This document shows positions 21,242 to 29,970 of a stretch of DNA of 64,000 bases, one piece after another. The stretch is from Armatimonadota bacterium (GTDB taxonomy: Bacteria; Sysuimicrobiota; Sysuimicrobiia; Sysuimicrobiales; Humicultoraceae), in contig JAVKHP010000001.1 of NCBI GenBank assembly GCA_031459855.1, forward strand, positions 2,749,906 through 2,813,905, written 5' to 3'. Every line of letters starts with the position of its first letter. The stretch's first letter is position 1. A program made the position numbers and the translations under genes. Below the pieces are notes generated by a model. That model did not search any database, was not told the origin of the DNA, and saw only the letters and a program-made list of their open reading frames with translations.

Positions 21242-21435
21242 ACGGCCCCCTCACGGTTTCGTCCAGTTCCCCGACCCCGCTGGAGCCCCGGCAAGGCCCC
21301 GCGATCGCTGACTGTTCAACAGATTGCCCTGAACTCCTGCCGGCTAGACCTGCAGTGGCGCCTCCCATACGGTGCCCGGGAGGGGCCGGTCGCTGTGGTC
21401 GCCGCCACAGGAAACAGGGCTCACTCCCGGGGGGA

Positions 21436-21603
21436 CGCACCACCACACGACCGCTCCCCTCGCGCCGGGGCAGGGCGAGGCCGGAAAGGGCAAGGCGAGC
21501 GGAGGGCCGCACTACCACGCGACCACTCCCCTGGCAGCACGCGCACCGCCTGTTGTTGCTGCACCCGGTCGTTACGGCCAGTACCACCGCACGACCGCCT
21601 CAC
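21436..21603 (-). repeat. Three imperfect repeats spaced exactly 72 bp apart, overlapping the pilD 3' end
   Basis: A core close to ACCACCRCRCGACCRCTCC starts at 21439, 21511 and 21583, each 72 bp after the last. The first two copies agree at about 20 of 24 positions (21436-21459 and 21508-21531). The third lies inside the last codons of pilD (VVRWYWP) and is weaker. The sequence between copies is not repeated, so this is not a simple tandem repeat. The rest of the gap 21242-21571 between pilD and the pilP-like gene shows no coding or RNA feature I can name; it should hold the pilP-pilQ promoter. Confidence 0.5.
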
Positions 21604-22333
21604 CCCAGAACAACGCACCCAGCGCCCCCAGCGCCAGGAACGGCCCGAATGGAATGGGGTCTTTGCGCCCGCGGATGCGCAGGGCCAGGAGCGCAATCCC
21701 TACGAGGCCCCCGGCCACGAACGCAAGGAACAGCGCCACGGCAGTGGTCGCGGGTGATGCCAGGAACACGCCGATGAGCACCGCCAGCTTGGCGTCCCCC
21801 AGGCCCATCCCGCCCCGGCTCGCCGCCACGATGAGGAGGATCAGGGCACCCGCCCCTCCGCCCGCCACCAGCGCCGGCACCAGCCGGTCCAGCGCGACGG
21901 CCAGGAGCAGCCCGGCGGCTACGCCGGGATAGGTCAGCCAGTTGAGGATCAGCTGGTGGTCGAGGTCGATGAAGGTGATCACCACCAGGAGGAACACGAA
22001 CAGCACCCCGCCGGCGACCTCGAGGGCCTCGCGCCATGCAAACGGCGGCGCGCCGCGCGAGCCCGCCGCCACGGTCAGGATCGCCATCACCACTTCGACC
22101 ACGAGGTAGCGGAGGCTGATCGGCCGGCCGCATGCGCGACACCGTCCGCGCAGCACCACGTAGCTGAGGATGGGGATGTTGTCCCACGGGCGAATCGGCG
22201 TACCGCATGTCGGGCAACGCGACCCCGGCGTCACGATCGACTCATCGCGCGGCAGACGATAGATCAGGACGTTGGCAAAACTGCCCAGCACCGCCCCGAG
22301 CACCGCGAGCAACGCCACGTAGCCCCCCGACAT
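21572..22333 (-). CDS. pilD: Prepilin leader peptidase / N-methyltransferase
   Basis: 253 residues from ATG 22333, chosen because GGAGG lies 8 nt upstream; ATG 22348 and 22357 are alternatives. Polytopic membrane enzyme that cuts the prepilin leader and methylates the new N-terminus. The N-terminal segment GAVLGSFANVLIYRLPR is typical. A zinc-type cytosolic loop has CPTCGTPIRPWDN and CRACGRPIS. Both catalytic aspartates are present: FIDLDHQLILNWLTYPG and GGMGLGDAKLAVLIG. The late GRKDPIPFGPFLALGA segment is also conserved. It must process the pilins at 26901-29943 and 53991-54401. Confidence 0.95.
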   Translation of the reverse strand: MSGGYVALLAVLGAVLGSFANVLIYRLPRDESIVTPGSRCPTCGTPIRPWDNIPILSYVVLRGRCRACGRPISLRYLVVEVVMAILTVAAGSRGAPPFAWREALEVAGGVLFVFLLVVITFIDLDHQLILNWLTYPGVAAGLLLAVALDRLVPALVAGGGAGALILLIVAASRGGMGLGDAKLAVLIGVFLASPATTAVALFLAFVAGGLVGIALLALRIRGRKDPIPFGPFLALGALGALFWGEAVVRWYWP

Positions 22334-22554
22334 CACGCAGCCCTCCATCGCGCCCATGTTCGTCCCGCGGCCACGGACGAGCGACGGGCTCGCAGCCCCC
22401 GAGGCCTGCGCAGGATGCCCGGCAGCGGCCAGGGGGCGCGACCGGCTGCCCGCAGGGGGCCTTGGACAGAGGAGATTGGGGCACTGGTCAGAATAGCACC
22501 GACACGTGACCTCGCGGCAGCCGGAGTGCCGTCGAGATGCGGGAGGCGACGGGC

Positions 22555-23394
22555 ATGAGACAGGGATCCTGGCTGCTCCTCCTGGCCTTCATCCTGGGGA
22601 TGGCGTGGCCGGTCGTGGCCCAACAGGGTGCCAGCCCGACGGTCCTGATCGTTCCCGGACAGAGTATCGCCGGCGTCGCCCTGGGACGCTCGATCTCCGC
22701 GGTCGTGGCGCGGCTCGGGCAACCCGGGGAGGCGCGACCGCTGCGTGAGGGCACCCTCTACGCGTTCCCCCGGTATGGGCTCAACGTCTATGCCACCGAT
22801 GGCGTCGTCCGTGCGGTGTCGACCACCAACAGCCTGCTGCGCACGGCCGAGGGCATCGCTCCGGGCTCCACGGTCGCTGATGTGCGGCGCGCCTTCGGCG
22901 ACCAGTTCGCCGACGCCGTGGTGGAGGGCCTGATGGGCATGGCGTTCGATCAGCATGGGATCGCCTTCGGTCTCGACGGCGCGGTCGTCTCGATCATCAT
23001 CGTCTACCCTCCACGCACCCAGGCGGCGCCGCCGACCGCGGTACCCGCCCAGGCGTCCACGCCCGGCCCGGCACCGGCGCCGGTGCCGGCAGCGTCCGCC
23101 CCGGCGGCCACTTCACCCGGGCGGCCCGGCCCGGGGGCGAGTCCCCCGCAGCCGACCACCACCGCGCTCCAGCCAGGATCGCCCCGGCCGGCCGCGGCGC
23201 CCACGGCCACGCACATCGACCTGGGCCTGGTGGTCATGCCGCGGGTGGAGAACCTGCGACCGTTCTCCCCGGAGACCCAGTACATGTCGGTGGTCGGGTT
23301 CCTGCGGTACGTCGTCTACCAGCAGACCGGAACGTGGCTAACCCACACCGAGGCCACACGCATGCTCCTGGAGCAGCAGCGCATTCGCCTCTGA
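22555..23394 (+). CDS. Secreted protein with two small repeat motifs, unknown function
   Basis: 279 residues from ATG 22555, chosen over ATG 22537 because GGGAGG ends 8 nt upstream. Signal peptide RQGSWLLLLAFILGMAWPVV with cleavage likely after VVAQ. Two similar segments follow: GQSIAGVALGRSISAVVARL with GQPGE, and GIAPGSTVADVRRAFGDQF, each with a BamE/SmpA-like rhythm of a glycine turn before an amphipathic helix. A Pro/Ala/Thr linker spans about 165-225 and a conserved-looking tail (LGLVVMPRVENLRPFSPETQ, then YMSVVGFLRYVVY) closes it. I do not recognise the family. It is a lone plus-strand gene between pilD (divergent) and the GGDEF gene (convergent), inside the pilus cluster. Confidence 0.72.
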   Translation: MRQGSWLLLLAFILGMAWPVVAQQGASPTVLIVPGQSIAGVALGRSISAVVARLGQPGEARPLREGTLYAFPRYGLNVYATDGVVRAVSTTNSLLRTAEGIAPGSTVADVRRAFGDQFADAVVEGLMGMAFDQHGIAFGLDGAVVSIIIVYPPRTQAAPPTAVPAQASTPGPAPAPVPAASAPAATSPGRPGPGASPPQPTTTALQPGSPRPAAAPTATHIDLGLVVMPRVENLRPFSPETQYMSVVGFLRYVVYQQTGTWLTHTEATRMLLEQQRIRL

Positions 23395-23440
23395 CGCCGC
23401 CCCGGCGGCATCGCCAGGGCGCCCATCGCGCATCGACGTC

Positions 23441-24451
23441 TCACGCGGGGGCCGCCGGCGCATCGCCGGCGGCCCCCGCTGTCGCCTGCACCACCACGTT
23501 GCCTCCCAGCAGCCGCGCCTCGTCCCGGGCGCGCCGCGCTGCCCGGTGCAGGTCCCGCCCGGTCCCGCCGTGCGTCGGGTACACGGCCAGCCCGACGGAC
23601 ACGGTCAGCTCCTCTCCCGGCGCATCGGCAGCGGCCTCTCGTCCCGGCGGGGGCAGATCCGCGATACGGCTGCGTACCCGCTCCGCGACGACGAAGGCCG
23701 CCTCGGCACCGGTCTCCGGTAACGCCAGGCTGAACTCCGTCTCGTCGGTGCGCGCCTTCACGTCCAGCTCCCGCGTCAGGTCGCGCAAGACCTCGGCGAC
23801 CGCGCGCAGCACGGCCTGCGCCACATGCGGGCCGTACCGCGCGTGCCGCGCCTCGAACTCGTCCACGTCGAGCACGAGCAGCGCGAAAGGCCGCTGGTAG
23901 CGGGCGGCGCGCTTCACTTCCAGGGCCAGGTGCTCTTCGAAGAACCGCGCGGTGAACAGGTCCGTGGCCTCGTCCTGGATCGCCTGATCGATCAGCGCCC
24001 GCTGCAGCTCCTCCATCTCCTTCAGGTGCGCCGCCTCGCGCTGATCGGCCAGGTGCTGGTAGTGCGTCACGAACTCCACGATGGTGAAGTCCGTGGCCTG
24101 CGTGAGCCGCTCCACCAGTGCGTGCCGATCGGCCTCGTGCTCGGCCAGCTGGCCGCACAGGTCCTGGGCCAGGTCACGAAAGACCACGAACCCTTGGACG
24201 ATCTCAGAGGCGCCGAACCCCATCGACAGTCGAACCGCGGCCTCCCGGCGGATGAAGTCGCGCAGACCGGCAGGGTCGTCCGAATCGAGGTAGAGCACCA
24301 GCTCGGCGAGGTACGCACGGCCCAGCCGCCGCAGTTCCTCCAGCGGACGGTAGACGAACGCCGACGGCCGCAGCCGTGAAAGCGCCGTTGCCCACGCGGC
24401 GGCCACCCGTTCCTGCTCGCGCTCGAGCAGACTGGCTAGCCGACGCGGCAC
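23441..24451 (-). CDS. RsbRD-N/GGDEF-type protein with a degenerate active site
   Basis: 336 residues from GTG 24451, 19 nt after pilO, so likely in the pilMNO operon. The N-terminal half (about 1-140) is helical with ERVAAAWATALSRLRP and GFGASEIVQGFVVFRDLAQD, resembling the RsbRD N-terminal sensor domain. A coiled segment leads to a GGDEF-like domain: DEATDLFTARFFEEHLALEV, FALLVLDVDEFEARHARYG and the late VSVGLAVYPTHGGT. The signature loop reads ARTDETEFSLALPE instead of a Gly-Gly-Asp/Glu-Glu-Phe loop, so c-di-GMP synthesis is unlikely. It may bind c-di-GMP or GTP, or act as a scaffold controlling the pilus. Confidence 0.78.
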   Translation of the reverse strand: MPRRLASLLEREQERVAAAWATALSRLRPSAFVYRPLEELRRLGRAYLAELVLYLDSDDPAGLRDFIRREAAVRLSMGFGASEIVQGFVVFRDLAQDLCGQLAEHEADRHALVERLTQATDFTIVEFVTHYQHLADQREAAHLKEMEELQRALIDQAIQDEATDLFTARFFEEHLALEVKRAARYQRPFALLVLDVDEFEARHARYGPHVAQAVLRAVAEVLRDLTRELDVKARTDETEFSLALPETGAEAAFVVAERVRSRIADLPPPGREAAADAPGEELTVSVGLAVYPTHGGTGRDLHRAARRARDEARLLGGNVVVQATAGAAGDAPAAPA

Positions 24452-24470
24452 CGGGGCGACGCCCCCGGGT

Positions 24471-25097
24471 TCAGGGTTGAACTGGCGGCTGCTCTCGCGG
24501 CAGCACGAACGTGTTGGCCTGGAGCGTCACCCGCAGGCGCGGCAGCTCGGGCGTCGGTGCCAGCGAGATCTGCCGCAGTACGATGAACCGCGGGAAGTTC
24601 TCCAGCCGGCCCATGTAGGCGATCAGGTCGCCGTAGGTCCCCTCGAAGCCCAGGTCCAGGCGGAAGAGCTGGTACGGCGGTTGCGCCTGTGGCGGCCGCT
24701 GCCCCGCCGGCGCCGCCTGGGTGCCCGCCGGCGGCTGCACGGAATTGGTCGGGGCCTGGGTGGGCCCGGGCCGCAACAGGGTCAGCTTGATCCCGATCTC
24801 GCGGGCCACGTCCTGCAGCGCCCGGATCAGGTTGGGGATCTCTCGCTCGGGCGGCAGCCGCATCTCGACGAGGCGGATCTCGTTCACCAGTGCCGCGTAC
24901 TCGCGCTCCTTGGCCTCGCGCGTGGCGGCCAGGGTCTGCAGCCTCGCGAGCTCCTGCGTCTTGGACGCGAGCTCGCGGTCCAGGCGGGCCAGCTCGTCGG
25001 TCTGCGGCACGTAGACCAGCAGGTAGAACCCCGCCGCAATAACGGCGGCGATGACAAGAGCCACGAGCATGCGCTCGCGCGCGCTCAGGCCTCTCAC
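24471..25097 (-). CDS. pilO: Type IV pilus inner-membrane protein PilO
   Basis: 208 residues from GTG 25097, overlapping the pilN stop by GTGA. One transmembrane helix near the N-terminus (MLVALVIAAVIAAGFYLLVY), a coiled coil (DELARLDRELASKTQELARL and onward to about residue 75), a Pro/Gln-rich insert (about 110-145) and a C-terminal ferredoxin-like domain (LFRLDLGFEGTYGDLIAYMG, RFIVLRQISL). PilO pairs with PilN to form the periplasmic alignment ring. The insert in the middle is longer than I expect. Confidence 0.9.
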   Translation of the reverse strand: MRGLSARERMLVALVIAAVIAAGFYLLVYVPQTDELARLDRELASKTQELARLQTLAATREAKEREYAALVNEIRLVEMRLPPEREIPNLIRALQDVAREIGIKLTLLRPGPTQAPTNSVQPPAGTQAAPAGQRPPQAQPPYQLFRLDLGFEGTYGDLIAYMGRLENFPRFIVLRQISLAPTPELPRLRVTLQANTFVLPREQPPVQP

Positions 25098-25657
25098 TGG
25101 CGCACCCCCTGGGCCGACGCCTGCGGCTTCAGCACGCGGGCGCTCACCTGGAACCGCACGACCTCCCGCGTCCCTACCCTCTCGAGCTGGACCACGGTCA
25201 GGTCGACCGCGCGAAACAGCGGCCCCATCCCCAGGTTGTCCATGAGCTGGGCCACCGCGTAGTACGACAGCCCCATGCCCTCGATGGTCAGCGTGCCCTC
25301 CTCCGGCACCGACAACGACGTCAGCCAGACGTCCCTCGGGATCAGGAGGCGGACGTCGTTCAGCACCGAGGCCGCGGGGAGCTGCTGCTTGAGCAGGTCC
25401 TGCAGCAGCCCTTGCTTCACCTTCAGCGCCGCGATCTGTCGGTCGAGGGCCTCGACCCGCTGGATCGTCGGCCGCAGCGTGGCGATCTCCTCTTCGGTGG
25501 CGGCGATGCGCGCACGACGGTCGCGGACCTGTCCGCCGAGCGCCAGTGCCCATATGACGACCACGACCAGCGTGGCCAGCGGCACCACCAGCTCGACCAG
25601 CTGGCGAAACGGAAACCGTCGCCGGGGCGCGCGGGGAAGGAGGTTGATGCGGATCAC
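25094..25657 (-). CDS. pilN: Type IV pilus inner-membrane protein PilN
   Basis: 187 residues from GTG 25657, overlapping the pilM stop by GTGA; the GGAGGTGAC ribosome site lies inside the end of pilM. Starts with the conserved cytoplasmic motif IRINLLPRAP, which in PilN binds PilM. One TM helix (VELVVPLATLVVVVIWALAL) is followed by a coiled coil (DRRARIAATEEEIATLRPTI) and a ferredoxin-like periplasmic domain (RDVWLTSLSVPEEGTLTIEG). Order pilM-pilN-pilO is the canonical one. Confidence 0.94.
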   Translation of the reverse strand: MIRINLLPRAPRRRFPFRQLVELVVPLATLVVVVIWALALGGQVRDRRARIAATEEEIATLRPTIQRVEALDRQIAALKVKQGLLQDLLKQQLPAASVLNDVRLLIPRDVWLTSLSVPEEGTLTIEGMGLSYYAVAQLMDNLGMGPLFRAVDLTVVQLERVGTREVVRFQVSARVLKPQASAQGVRQ

Positions 25658-26742
25658 GCGACGTCACCTCCGCGCATCGCCAGGCCCACGGCCACCGCCA
25701 TCGTGGGGCCCACGGCCTGCAGCCGCTCGGGCGGGAACGCGGCGGGGTTGACCTTCACGTTGACGAACGGCGAGGCGACCGTCGTGGCGATGCCAAGCTC
25801 GCTGGCGATGGCCCTGTCCAGGTGCCGCAGGCGTGCCAGCCCGCCCGCCAGCAGGATCTGGTTGATGACGGCGGTACGCGACCGGGTCTGGTAGTAGTCC
25901 AGCGACCGGCGGATCTCGGTGATGAGGTCGCCGATGTGGGGCGCGATCACGTCGTGGAGGCGCTCGGCGGTGTGATCGGCCGTGGCGCCCTCCTCGAGCA
26001 CCTCGCCCTTCTCCTCCAGCAGGGTCCGGGCAGTACTCACGTCCACGTCCATGGCCTCGCGGATGGCTGTCACCAGTGCCATGCCCCCGATGGGGATGTT
26101 GCGGGTGAACCGCAGGCGCGCCCCCTCGGTGATGAGGATGTCGGAGGCCTCTGCCCCGAGATCCACCACGGCCACGGTCTGCCCGTCCTGGCCGCCGCCA
26201 GGCACCACCGACCGCAGCAGGGCGAACGACTCGACGTCGAGCACCTTGAGCTGTACCCGTGCGGCATCGGCGGTGGCCACGATGTGGTCGACCACCTCTT
26301 GGCGTGCGGCGACCACCAGGACGTCGAGCATCTTCCGTCCATCCTCGGTGGCCTCACCCAGCACCTGGTAGTCCATGTAGACTTCGCGGATGTTGTACGG
26401 GAGGTACCGCTCGGCCTCGTACCGCACCGCGGCGGTCAGCTCCTGCCGGGTCATCGGCGGGACGCGCACCTCGCGCACCGTCACGGCCTGTCCTCCGACG
26501 CCCATCACAGCACGGTCGGTCCTGATGCCGGCGCGGTCCAGGAGCGCGCGGACGTGGCTTCCCAGTTCCTCGGGGGCGATGGGGACACCGTCGCGGATCA
26601 CACCGGGCGGGCACGGCGCGGTGTCCATCCGGAGCACGCGAAAGCCTGATCGGTAGGTACCCTGCAGTTCCACCACCTTCAGGGTATCGCTCCCCACGTC
26701 GATACCCACGTGCCCCTGGGCGCCGGACGAGAAGAGGCCCAT
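25654..26742 (-). CDS. pilM: Type IV pilus actin-like ATPase PilM
   Basis: 362 residues. Actin-like cytosolic protein that binds the PilN tail. Motifs of the actin/FtsA fold: GIDVGSDTLKVVELQG (phosphate 1), MGVGGQAVTVREVRVPPM, RYEAERYLPYNIREVYMDYQ, VAVVDLGAEASDILITEGAR (phosphate 2) and ILLAGGLARLRHLDRAIASE (adenosine motif). The late NVKVNPAAFPPERLQAVGPT segment is typical for PilM. A 158-nt gap separates it from the upstream pilin gene; in that gap the motif AGTTGGGCAT occurs on the minus strand. Confidence 0.95.
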   Translation of the reverse strand: MGLFSSGAQGHVGIDVGSDTLKVVELQGTYRSGFRVLRMDTAPCPPGVIRDGVPIAPEELGSHVRALLDRAGIRTDRAVMGVGGQAVTVREVRVPPMTRQELTAAVRYEAERYLPYNIREVYMDYQVLGEATEDGRKMLDVLVVAARQEVVDHIVATADAARVQLKVLDVESFALLRSVVPGGGQDGQTVAVVDLGAEASDILITEGARLRFTRNIPIGGMALVTAIREAMDVDVSTARTLLEEKGEVLEEGATADHTAERLHDVIAPHIGDLITEIRRSLDYYQTRSRTAVINQILLAGGLARLRHLDRAIASELGIATTVASPFVNVKVNPAAFPPERLQAVGPTMAVAVGLAMRGGDVA

Positions 26743-26892
26743 CGGCGTCTACCTCACCCCCTCGGGTGGAGTCGTCCGGCAGGAGACCCCGGCAAGCCCG
26801 CCTGCCCGTCTTGTATCCCTTCGCAACCCGGAGCACGAACCCCTGCCACCCAGCAGCCCGAGCCGGGGCACCGCACCCCACTGCCAGTCAAA

Positions 26893-26902
26893 ATGCCCAA
26901 CT
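26893..26902 (-). promoter_or_regulatory. AGTTGGGCAT motif upstream of pilM
   Basis: AGTTGGGCAT on the minus strand, overlapping the stop codon of the GspH-like gene and about 150 nt before the pilM ATG. The same 10-mer lies upstream of pilT (39627-39636) and of the second pilB (61121-61130). It may be a shared promoter or operator element; no standard sigma factor consensus is obvious. Confidence 0.4.
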
Positions 26903-27431
26903 AGGGGCCGGATAGACGCACGTAGCCCAGCACCTCGACCGTCACGCGGCGGCGGACGCCCAGGGCCCCGCCGAGCACCACGGTCCCGGCACCCGGATTG
27001 CCAAGCGGGCTGAACGTCACGGTGTGCGCCGGAAAGGTCGTGTCCCGGAGGTCTACGCCCGCTGGCAGCCGCCGGCTGGCGCCGGCAGCCCCGGGCTCTG
27101 TGAACACCGGCCCTTCCCAGGGGCCAGCACCACAGTGGGGCGACCCACCAGCCACCGTGCCGGCGAACCGCGTGATGGTATAGGCGTCACGCGGGGGGTC
27201 GAAGACGATCCGGTAGCACGTCCGCTCGGCGCTGGCGCGGTGGGCCAGCATGCGCAGGTCGGCGGCCAGCACGCGCGTGGCTCCCGCAAGACGGCGCCCC
27301 GTGATCACGGCCGTGCCTCCAAGGGCGACCCCGCCCAGCGTCGCGCCAAGGGCCAGGACCACGAGCACCTCGGCGAGCCCGAATCCCCGGAGGCCAGATG
27401 CCAAGACGGCCGGCGAGCCCGTCGCGATCAC
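26901..27431 (-). CDS. Pilin-like protein, GspH/FimT type
   Basis: 176 residues from GTG 27431, overlapping the upstream gene by GTGA. The type IV prepilin N-terminus reads RGFGLAEVLVVLALGATLGG: a Gly-Phe cleavage site and Glu at mature position 5, with Gly-Leu-Ala instead of Thr-Leu-Ile. The region after it (RRLAGATRVLAADLRMLAHR) and the beta-rich C-terminal domain (CYRIVFDPPRDAYTITRF and VTFSPLGNPGAGTVVLGG) resemble the GspH domain of minor pseudopilins. Minor pilins prime pilus assembly at the tip. The leader is 17 residues or so with few charges. Confidence 0.82.
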   Translation of the reverse strand: MIATGSPAVLASGLRGFGLAEVLVVLALGATLGGVALGGTAVITGRRLAGATRVLAADLRMLAHRASAERTCYRIVFDPPRDAYTITRFAGTVAGGSPHCGAGPWEGPVFTEPGAAGASRRLPAGVDLRDTTFPAHTVTFSPLGNPGAGTVVLGGALGVRRRVTVEVLGYVRLSGP

Positions 27432-29458
27432 CGTCCCATCAACTCCTCCCAGTGCGGCCTACGGTACAGCGGATCGCCCCCGGCAAACGCGGGATCGCCG
27501 TCGGAACTTCCTGTCACGCCGACGGTCCGGCTTCGCGGGAAGTACGGCGGCGCTACCATCCGCAGCCGACGGTCGTACGTGACAGCCCGACCGTAGCCTG
27601 TGAGCGGGTCGAACCCGCCAAGGGGCCCCAGGGTCCGCTGCACGACCGCCCCAAAGACCGCGGCAGTCCCCTTGTCGGGGAGGCGATCCCAGCCCTCCAC
27701 CCGGACCTGTCCCTGGGGGGCCAGGATGACCGCGTCGACGAAGAGATCACGAGGGGTCAGGGGGCCTGCGATGACGACGTCGCCCCGCCGTGTCCACAGC
27801 CCCAGCAGGCCTCCCGACGCTTGGCCGCCTGAGACTGCCTGGTAGACGAGGTGGTCGGCGATGGCAATGTCGCCCGACGCAGCAAGGGTCAGGCGGAGCG
27901 CAGGATGCACGACCCCGCGGAGCCCGACGTCAGGGTCGTCGAGCAGGCCGTCGCCTCCGGCGTCGTAGGGCGCCGCCAGGGCATCCGACACGTAGACGAG
28001 GCCGTTGAACGTACCCGCCGGATAGGCGCGGGGCGGCCGGCCCGGCTCGGTCACCGTGACCGCGCGCGTACGGGGGTCCACGACCACCCTGACCTCGCCG
28101 GGCGCGCGACCGTCTGCGACGTCGAGCACGAGGGAGATCACCTGCATGTCGTCTTCGACGGCCAGCTGCATTCGGCGCACGCTGCCTGCCACGTACACGC
28201 CGCCGCATCCTGCGCCTGTTGCGCACTGGTCGGCGACGTAGACGCCCGGAGGTACCGGCGTACCGTCGTCGGGCAGGTCGGTGGTGGACGCCCTGATCTC
28301 CTGATCGGTGGGGTCGGGACCGTCGGCTGGCGACAACCCCAGCACCGCCCGCGCAGGGTTGGTGGCTCCTGGGAGCGTAGCCGGGTCGGGGACGGCTGTC
28401 ACGCCCTGGCGGCTGCCACGGACAGTGGCGCCGAACCGGGGTGCGTCGCATCCCGGAACCGTCAGGGTCTCCGCAGCGGTGTCATCGGGAATCTCCAGCG
28501 TGCGCGGCCACCCGCAGGCGTAGAAGCGCATGGCCGGCGCCGCCTGCGTCACGGGACCCGAGAACTGCGGCGTTCCGGCGACTCCAAGCGCGCTGTTGGC
28601 GTGGACGCGGCCGTCGATGCGGGCCCCGGTGTGCAACCAGGCCGGGCTCTCGCCGAGCACCAGCAGCGCTGCCGATGCCACCGGCACCTCGGCCACCACC
28701 ACCGGCCAGCCGCCCAGCGCACCGCCCGTGCGCGTGTAGCTTCCCTGCCAGGTGGGCGCGACGTGGGGAAACCACTGCGGGCACCCGTCGGCGCCTTCGC
28801 CGCGCAGGCAGACGATACGCCGCGCCCGGCCGGCGCGTCCCACGGCGACGACGGCGTAGTCGAACCACATGACGTACCGCTCCAACGCGCCCTCGGGCAC
28901 CGCCGCCTGGCACGTCGACGGACGTCCCGACCACCGAACCGCCACGGTCGCGTAGACCTCAGCTGTAGTGGCGCCCGAGACCGCCTCGAGTAGGTGAATC
29001 GGCCGGTCGGCGGTGCCGAGGGACAGGTAGGCCGTGCCGCCCACACGTGTCCAGTCGGTGGCCTGCCGGTCAGCGGGCACAGCGAACCGCACGAGGAGAT
29101 CGACCGGCGTGGGCCCCGACGCACTGCCCGCCCCGCGGCAGATCGCCTCCACCACCGGCAGATCCTCCGCACGCACGCGGTCTGGCAGGTCGACCCGCAC
29201 CCGGCGGCGCAGTTCGGCCAGGGCCCGGTAGGCGCCGGCCTCCGCCGCCGCGAGCGCCTGCTGCGCGCGCAGGTAGTCGTTGGCCATGGTGGTGTCCGCC
29301 ATGGTGGCAACGACGAGCGCGGCGAGGACCACCGACACCACAACTGTGGTCACGAGGATCCCGACGAGCGCAGCGCCCCGCGCACCAGACCCCGGCGCGG
29401 CAGCATGCCAACTCGTGTCCTCCACGGCGCCACCGTCCTCTGCCCGCCCGCCCCTCAC
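27428..29458 (-). CDS. PilX-like large pilus assembly protein
   Basis: 676 residues from GTG 29458, overlapping the PilV-like stop by GTGA. After a short leader, GARGAALVGILVTTVVVSVV begins a hydrophobic helix, and LRAQQALAAAEAGAYRALAE follows, the arrangement seen in PilX N-terminal domains. The large C-terminal part is beta-rich with Gly/Asp turns and stretches such as LHTGARIDGRVHANSALGV and GVYVAGSVRRMQLAVEDD, resembling pilus proteins with DUF4900-type domains that hold long exported regions. Six or more Cys residues suggest disulfides. Role is likely a tip or minor pilin; the exact family is uncertain. Confidence 0.75.
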   Translation of the reverse strand: MRGGRAEDGGAVEDTSWHAAAPGSGARGAALVGILVTTVVVSVVLAALVVATMADTTMANDYLRAQQALAAAEAGAYRALAELRRRVRVDLPDRVRAEDLPVVEAICRGAGSASGPTPVDLLVRFAVPADRQATDWTRVGGTAYLSLGTADRPIHLLEAVSGATTAEVYATVAVRWSGRPSTCQAAVPEGALERYVMWFDYAVVAVGRAGRARRIVCLRGEGADGCPQWFPHVAPTWQGSYTRTGGALGGWPVVVAEVPVASAALLVLGESPAWLHTGARIDGRVHANSALGVAGTPQFSGPVTQAAPAMRFYACGWPRTLEIPDDTAAETLTVPGCDAPRFGATVRGSRQGVTAVPDPATLPGATNPARAVLGLSPADGPDPTDQEIRASTTDLPDDGTPVPPGVYVADQCATGAGCGGVYVAGSVRRMQLAVEDDMQVISLVLDVADGRAPGEVRVVVDPRTRAVTVTEPGRPPRAYPAGTFNGLVYVSDALAAPYDAGGDGLLDDPDVGLRGVVHPALRLTLAASGDIAIADHLVYQAVSGGQASGGLLGLWTRRGDVVIAGPLTPRDLFVDAVILAPQGQVRVEGWDRLPDKGTAAVFGAVVQRTLGPLGGFDPLTGYGRAVTYDRRLRMVAPPYFPRSRTVGVTGSSDGDPAFAGGDPLYRRPHWEELMGR

Positions 29459-29943
29459 CGCATCCCTCGCAGCGTTGCCGACGTCACCTGCGCCAGCGGC
29501 CTTCCGCGGAACGTGACCGCAACGCTGATCCACTGGAGGAGATCACCGTGGGCTCCGGGCGGTGGCCGACAGGCCACGGAGGCGGCCGGGACGATCCATG
29601 CCGGCTGAGCATCTGGCGGGTCGAGCCGCACGGCGGCGATCGTCACCGTATAGCCGTAGGCGGCGTACGGGTCGACCACCACGCTGGGGCCCTCGGCCTG
29701 CAAACAGTCGAACCCGCGGTGCCTCGCGATCTCCGTCAGCTGCGCCTCTGGACGGGCCCGCACCTCCTCGAGCTTCTGCGTGGCGAGTGCGGTCGCGGTG
29801 GTCCGACGTCCCTGGTCAGCCGCCACACGGAGCAGCAGGCCCATCGTGCGAGCGGCTGCCACCGACATCCCGGCGAACACTACCAGGGCTACGAGCACCT
29901 CGAGCAGCGTCAGCCCCACCTGCGACCTGCGGTTGGCGGTCAT
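29455..29943 (-). CDS. pilV: Pilin-like protein, PilV/GspI type
   Basis: 162 residues from ATG 29943, chosen for the GGAGGGAGG ribosome site just upstream. Prepilin N-terminus QVGLTLLEVLVALVVFAGMS: Gly-Leu cleavage site, Glu at position 5 and a hydrophobic helix, as in PilV and GspI. The following ATALATQKLEEVRARPEAQL helix is typical of GspI/PilV. It is first of three overlapping pilin-like genes (pilV-, pilX-, gspH-like). The region upstream (29944-30500) contains the repeat array at 29971-30371 and must also hold this operon's promoter. Confidence 0.85.
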   Translation of the reverse strand: MTANRRSQVGLTLLEVLVALVVFAGMSVAAARTMGLLLRVAADQGRRTTATALATQKLEEVRARPEAQLTEIARHRGFDCLQAEGPSVVVDPYAAYGYTVTIAAVRLDPPDAQPAWIVPAASVACRPPPGAHGDLLQWISVAVTFRGRPLAQVTSATLRGMR

Positions 29944-29970
29944 CTGCCTCCCTCCACCAGGGAACATCGA

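Noticed and set aside
21242-21571. Possible c-di-GMP riboswitch upstream of pilP-pilQ
   Set aside because: I looked for the GEMM core (GGGCAAACC and GACGCAAAGCC type segments) in minus sense and did not find it.
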